Position numbers and translations under genes: made by a program | Assembly: GCA_035295665.1 (NCBI GenBank) | Contig: DATGIQ010000218.1 | Location: forward strand, 1 to 8,364 | Direction of reading: 5' to 3' | DNA from: DATGIQ01 sp035295665 | GTDB taxonomy: Bacteria > Planctomycetota > Planctomycetia > Gemmatales > Gemmataceae | DNA: 8,364 nucleotides | Shown here: positions 5,801 through 8,364 of the stretch, one piece after another | Position numbering within the stretch: the first letter of the stretch is position 1 | Layout: each line of letters opens with the position of its first letter | Notes under the pieces: model-generated | The model's database searches: none | What the model saw: only the letters and a program-made list of their open reading frames with translations | Told to the model about the DNA's origin: nothing

Positions 5801-7850
5801 TGATACCTATCGCCACTGGGTAGAACCCAGGCTTGCAACGATTGCTGAGGCGGCGTCCTCTTCCCTGCAGGCTAAATTACGTGCAAATTTGGCTCTATTG
5901 TCAGTAGACCCATCGAGGGTGGAATACCTGTACGATCGATTGCTCGACGCGGAACCAGCGGAGGTTTGTGTAATCCGAGATGCGTTGCTCCCTCACAAGG
6001 AACAATTGCTTGACCGATTATGGACCGTGGTCGAATCACCGGAAAAAAGCAAGGAATCACAACAATTACCCGCGGGGGCAGCGTTGGCAAAATACGACCC
6101 GGAAAGTGGGAAATGGAACAAGGGCAGCATTGTGGTGGTTTCCCGGCTCATGCGGGAAAACCTGATCTTCCTGCGGGTCTGGTCCGAAGCGTTTCGACCC
6201 ATCAAGAACCAGCTGCTTGCACCTCTGTCCGCGGTCTACCGCAATCACCGGCCGGAACGCGCCGCGGAACGCAACGTGGCAACCAACCTCTTGGCCGACT
6301 ACGCGGCCGATCAGCCGCAGGTCCTGGCCGACCTACTCCTGGACGCGGATGAGAAGCAGTACGCCGTCCTCTATCGCAAGTTCAAAGAACAGGGTGAACG
6401 GGGGCTGCCCGTGCTAGTTGGCGAGATCGACCGCACCCTCTCACTCAGTGCCAACGACGAGGCCAAGGAGAGGCTAGCGAAGCGGCAGGCGAACGCGGCC
6501 GTGACGCTCCTGCGCTGGAACCGGCCCGAGAAAGTCTGGCCGCTGCTGAAACACGGGCCGGATCCGCGTGCGCGAAGCTACTTGGTCCATCGCCTGGGTC
6601 CACTGGAAGTCGGCGCAGGGATCCTCATCAAGCGGTTCCAGGAAGAGGCCGACCCCACCATTCGCCGGGCGTTGCTGCTGAGCCTGGGCGAGTTCGGAAA
6701 GAGCGAGTTGTCCCCGGACACACGCACTCTACTGTTGCCCCAGCTTCAGGACATTTATCGCGCCGCTGCCGATCCGGGCCTGCGTGCGGCGGCCGAATGG
6801 CTCCTGCGGAAGTGGGAGCAACGAGCGTGGCTGGAACAGCGAAACAGAGAATGGGCCGGCGATAAGCTGGGGCGTGAGAATCAGCTGGCACACATCAAGA
6901 AGCAATTGGCCGACCCCAAAGAAAACACGCCTCCCCAGTGGTATGTCACCGTGGAGGGCCAGACGATGATCGTGCTTCCTGGCCCGGCCGAGTTCTTGAT
7001 GGGATCGCCCCCGAGCGAAGTCGGTCGGGAAGACAAAGAGACCCCGCACAAAATGCGAATTGCGCGGACGTTCGCCCTTGCCGCCAAGCCGGTGACGGTG
7101 GCCGAATTCTCGCAGTTCAAACCCCATCACTCCGACATCGCTCAATGGGCGCCGACCGAGGATTGTCCGGTGATCAACGTCACATGGTATCAGGCAGCCG
7201 AGTATTGCAACTGGTTGAGCAAACGGGAAGGACTGCCTCCGAGCGAGTGGTGTTATGAGCCCCTGCACGTCCGCTGGACTATGCCGGCGCTGGCCGGTAG
7301 CACCATGGGCCTCCTGGGTGGACCGTTCGGGCCGCTCGCCGCTGCCTGCGCTCTCTATCCGGGACGAACCGATCCGAAATACCGGCCAGGCATGCGGCTG
7401 GCTCCGAATTATCTGCACCGCATCGGCTACCGCTTGCCGACAGAAGCGGAAATGGAATATGCCATCCGTGCGAAGGCGGGGACGAGCCGGTACTTTGGCG
7501 AGACCGACGAGTTGCTGCCCAAGTATGCCTGGTATAGCGATAATGCGAAGAAGCGGACCTGGCCGGTAGGCAGCCTGAAGCCGAATGATTTCGGTTTGTT
7601 CGATATGCTCGGCAATGTCTACTGCTGGTGCCAGGAGATCTACGATGACTATCCCAAGCCGGAAGGCGACAAGGTGTTTGAGGATAAAGAAGGCGTCTTA
7701 ACCACCCCGGCCGAGTACGGCCGTGTGTACCGTGGCGGCTCGTTCAATAATCCTGCCTCCAGTGTCCGCTCTGCCGCTCGTAGTTCGGATCCGCCCATGC
7801 AGTTCTTCGTCGATGTCGGGTTCCGTCCGGCGAGGACGATCATGCCCTGA
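2859..7850 (+). CDS. Bifunctional Ser/Thr protein kinase / nSTAND1 ATPase / FGE-like (SUMF1) transmembrane protein
   Basis: 1663 residues from ATG 2859. Residues 1-100 form a helical region common before planctomycete kinases. The kinase domain (about 144-402) has all key residues: glycine loop GEGGFG 150-155, VAIK Lys172, helix-C Glu191, HRDIKPGN with Asp266 and Asn271, DFG Asp284, and SPE 308-310 in place of APE. It should phosphorylate Ser/Thr. From about 445 an nSTAND1-type P-loop ATPase follows: Walker A GASGCGKS 499-506, Walker B LLLVVDQFEQ with Asp578, RDDFW 614-618 and LTHDYL 852-857. One transmembrane helix lies at 933-952. The basic flank before it suggests the kinase and ATPase are cytoplasmic and the C-terminus is outside. 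Residues 953-1357 look helical, perhaps HEAT-like. An FGE/SUMF1/PvdO-like domain (1360-1660) has EFLMGSP, RLPTEAE (from 1525), GNVYCWC (from 1585), RGGSF (1625-1629) and GFRPAR. The catalytic cysteines after RGGS are replaced (NNPASSV), so this domain probably binds rather than oxidises. Inferred role: a membrane receptor kinase. Substrates are unknown. An in-frame repeat lies at 5277-5399. Confidence 0.93.
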   Translation: MSEPALKNSTSYSLLLAKQVDEACDRFESAWKAAGSPKERPSIESHLGTAAPSERLVFLKEFILLDIYYRRLHREEPQLADYGKRFPELDSDWLADAVASREKGPAQSYVDPHKTAPPHSTGPGPRPDAIPLSVEPKEYIDRYRIEKVLGEGGFGRVYLAHDDQLNRPVAIKVPHPHLVTNAAHAEAYLSEARTVANLDHPNIVPVFDVGSTDFFPCFVVSKYIDGTDLAKRLRQARLSLDEAVQLTATVAETLHHAHKQGLVHRDIKPGNILLDQSGKPFVADFGLALREQDCDKGPNFAGTPAYMSPEQARGEGHRVDGRSDIFSLGVVLYELLTGRRPFKGDSQGELLEQIISLEARPSRQFDDRIPKELDRICLKALAKRATERYSTAKDMADDLRHFLAGALLEEKSVVTGGIRSEAEVATPMPSPAPTPLGQHAIKIVPKGLRSFDAGDADFFLELLPGPRDRNGMPESIRFWKSRIETTEPDSTFSVGLIYGASGCGKSSLVKAGLVPRLANWVTVVYVEAATSETELRLLRGMQRHVPNLPGHLGLGESLAAIRKGRFLDVGEKLLLVVDQFEQWLHAWPLDENTELVQALRQCDGGRVQCLLMVRDDFWMAATRFLQALEVRLFEGQNSAAVDLFDTRHARKVLAAFGQALGTLPDGAKELTKEQSKFLEQAVAGLGRDNKIIPVRLALFAEMVKGKPWTPATLKEVGGAEGVGVTFLEETFTGSTAPPQHRLHQKAAQAVLKALLPEAGSDIKGHMRSYADLLEASGYGNRPRDFDDLLRILEGEVRLITPTEPELVAGGGWRVAGEKDRKQPENIAVSSSTTGHPPPAIFSPLPATLFYQLTHDYLVPSLRDWLTRKQKETRRGRAELLLADRSTVWNARPENRQLPSMVQSFQIRWLTQKKHWTPPQRKMMWKATRYHAVRGVLAVSLAVVTVFWCWNLYRQQATLTAGLVDHLIDAKIEQVPNIIAELDTYRHWVEPRLATIAEAASSSLQAKLRANLALLSVDPSRVEYLYDRLLDAEPAEVCVIRDALLPHKEQLLDRLWTVVESPEKSKESQQLPAGAALAKYDPESGKWNKGSIVVVSRLMRENLIFLRVWSEAFRPIKNQLLAPLSAVYRNHRPERAAERNVATNLLADYAADQPQVLADLLLDADEKQYAVLYRKFKEQGERGLPVLVGEIDRTLSLSANDEAKERLAKRQANAAVTLLRWNRPEKVWPLLKHGPDPRARSYLVHRLGPLEVGAGILIKRFQEEADPTIRRALLLSLGEFGKSELSPDTRTLLLPQLQDIYRAAADPGLRAAAEWLLRKWEQRAWLEQRNREWAGDKLGRENQLAHIKKQLADPKENTPPQWYVTVEGQTMIVLPGPAEFLMGSPPSEVGREDKETPHKMRIARTFALAAKPVTVAEFSQFKPHHSDIAQWAPTEDCPVINVTWYQAAEYCNWLSKREGLPPSEWCYEPLHVRWTMPALAGSTMGLLGGPFGPLAAACALYPGRTDPKYRPGMRLAPNYLHRIGYRLPTEAEMEYAIRAKAGTSRYFGETDELLPKYAWYSDNAKKRTWPVGSLKPNDFGLFDMLGNVYCWCQEIYDDYPKPEGDKVFEDKEGVLTTPAEYGRVYRGGSFNNPASSVRSAARSSDPPMQFFVDVGFRPARTIMP
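5276..5399. repeat. In-frame imperfect palindromic GC-rich element inside the kinase gene
   Basis: The left arm (5276-5305) is a run of GGTGGCGGG-type units; the right arm (5349-5398) is their complement (CCACCCGCC-type). The core is a perfect 15-bp inverted repeat, ATGGCGGGTGGCGGG at 5291-5305 against 5363-5377. It extends outward as GTGGCGGGT (5277-5285) against ACCTGCCAC (5390-5398), 8 of 9 pairs, and inward as 5304-5315 against 5340-5351, 9 of 12 pairs. The central loop is about 24 nt. It encodes residues 807-847, a low-complexity Gly/Pro/Ser/Thr stretch, between the ATPase motif RLITPTEPE and FYQLTHDYL. No stop or frameshift results. The form fits a dispersed MITE- or REP-like element that has become part of the coding sequence; that is inferred, since only one copy is visible here. 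No clear target-site duplication was found. Confidence 0.7.
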
Positions 7851-7935
7851 GCCGGAAACGGGATAAGTCCTGCCGCTCTTGCCACTTCGCAACTCCATCT
7901 CATTCGAAAGAGCCAGTGCGCCCAACTCGGACTCC

Positions 7936-7964
7936 TTCACAATTTCCCCTACATTCGGTACACT
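7936..7964 (+). promoter_or_regulatory. Candidate sigma70-type promoter for hisA
   Basis: TTCACA (7936-7941; 5 of 6 to TTGACA) and TACACT (7959-7964; 4 of 6 to TATAAT) are separated by exactly 17 bp, about 57 bp before the hisA GTG. It lies in the 170-bp spacer after the kinase stop (7848-7850), which otherwise shows no gene, T-rich terminator or repeat. If real, hisA is transcribed independently of the kinase gene. It rests on sequence match only, and planctomycete promoters are not well defined. Confidence 0.35.
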
Positions 7965-8007
7965 TCATTTTTCAACGAAGCAGGCACCATGGACACCGAG
8001 CCAAGTC

Positions 8008-8013
8008 GAGGGA
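8008..8013 (+). promoter_or_regulatory. Ribosome binding site of hisA
   Basis: GAGGGA lies 7 nt before the GTG at 8021 and supports that start codon. The nearby ATG at 7989 is in another frame, and no ATG in the hisA frame lies between 7961 and the GTG. Confidence 0.65.
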
Positions 8014-8020
8014 ACCCAGC

Positions 8021-8364
8021 GTGCTCATCCTTCCGGCCATCGATTTGCGGGGTGGCCAATGTGTCCGGCTCCAGCAAGGCGATTATGACCGCGAAACGGT
8101 CTTCGGCAGCGATCCGGTGGCCGTGGCCCGCCGCTGGGTCAGCCAGGGAGCCACAGTTCTGCACATCGTAGACCTCGACGGTGCGAAAGCCGGGCATGCG
8201 GTCAACGGCGACAGCATCCGTCGCATCGCGGAAGCGGCCGGGGTGCCCTGCCAGCTCGGCGGCGGCCTTCGCACCGATGCCGACCTTGTGCACGCGTTCG
8301 GCTTGGGCGTGGAGCGGGTGGTGGTGGGCACACAAGCGCTCAAAGACCCGGCCTGGTTCGAACG
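8021..8364 (+). CDS. hisA: HisA, phosphoribosylformimino-5-aminoimidazole carboxamide ribotide isomerase, 5' part
   Basis: HisA opens the ribose ring of ProFAR by an Amadori rearrangement to PRFAR, a cytoplasmic step in histidine biosynthesis. 114 complete codons are visible of roughly 240 expected for this (beta-alpha)8 barrel; the rest lies beyond the window. The N-terminus is typical: LILPAIDLRGGQCVRLQQGD with the catalytic Asp at residue 8, then HIVDLDGAKAG (48-58), the phosphate-binding strand end QLGGGLR (78-84) and VVVGTQAL (100-107). The DLRGG and VDLDGA signatures and the Asp8 position favour HisA; HisF, the paralogue, usually begins differently (a K-R-I-IPCLDV pattern). The start is GTG 8021, chosen because homology begins there and a ribosome binding site precedes it. 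The bifunctional PriA form of actinobacteria cannot be excluded from this part alone but is unlikely in this context. Whether other his genes follow is not visible. Confidence 0.95.
   Translation, partial: MLILPAIDLRGGQCVRLQQGDYDRETVFGSDPVAVARRWVSQGATVLHIVDLDGAKAGHAVNGDSIRRIAEAAGVPCQLGGGLRTDADLVHAFGLGVERVVVGTQALKDPAWFE

Noticed and set aside
7989..8171. Small + frame starting at ATG 7989 overlapping hisA
   Set aside because: It is out of frame with the clear HisA sequence, has no motif, and most of it lies inside hisA. A leader peptide was considered, but there is no His-rich run.

Overview
The window reads like part of a planctomycete chromosome. A Gemmata- or Pirellula-like lineage is my guess, but no marker gene here settles it. 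Three features point that way: a giant secreted beta-helix/PKD protein with a C-terminal domain I associate with planctomycete surface proteins, a very large Ser/Thr kinase fused to a STAND ATPase and an FGE/SUMF1-like domain, and GC-rich coding DNA. All three recognisable genes are on the + strand.

Layout. (1) 1-2544: the 3' part of a large, probably extracellular protein. It holds the tail of one 'choice-of-anchor Q' right-handed beta-helix unit, a second complete beta-helix unit, three PKD-like repeats about 100 residues apart, and a C-terminal domain of about 170 residues. (2) 2545-2858: an intergenic region of 314 bp with small inverted repeats and a good ribosome binding site at its end. 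(3) 2859-7850: one 1663-residue gene whose product has, in order, a helical N-terminal region, an RD-type Ser/Thr kinase, an nSTAND1-type P-loop ATPase, one transmembrane helix, a long helical region and a formylglycine-generating-enzyme-like domain that lacks the catalytic cysteines. (4) 7851-8020: a spacer of 170 bp with a plausible sigma70-type promoter. (5) 8021-8364: the 5' part of hisA (histidine biosynthesis), starting at GTG and cut by the window end.

How they work together. Spacers of 314 and 170 bp argue against a tight operon. The first two proteins may both act at the cell envelope, but nothing in the sequence shows a functional link. hisA is a housekeeping gene that happens to follow.

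The most notable observations concern the kinase gene. An imperfect palindrome of about 122 bp, with a G-rich left arm and C-rich right arm, sits in frame in the linker just before the conserved LTHDYL motif. It looks like a dispersed repeat that landed in a coding gene without breaking it. The FGE-like domain also carries an uncharged insert of about 30 residues and has lost the copper-binding cysteines, so it is probably a ligand-binding or structural module. I found no CRISPR array, tRNA, rRNA, transposase or integrase.
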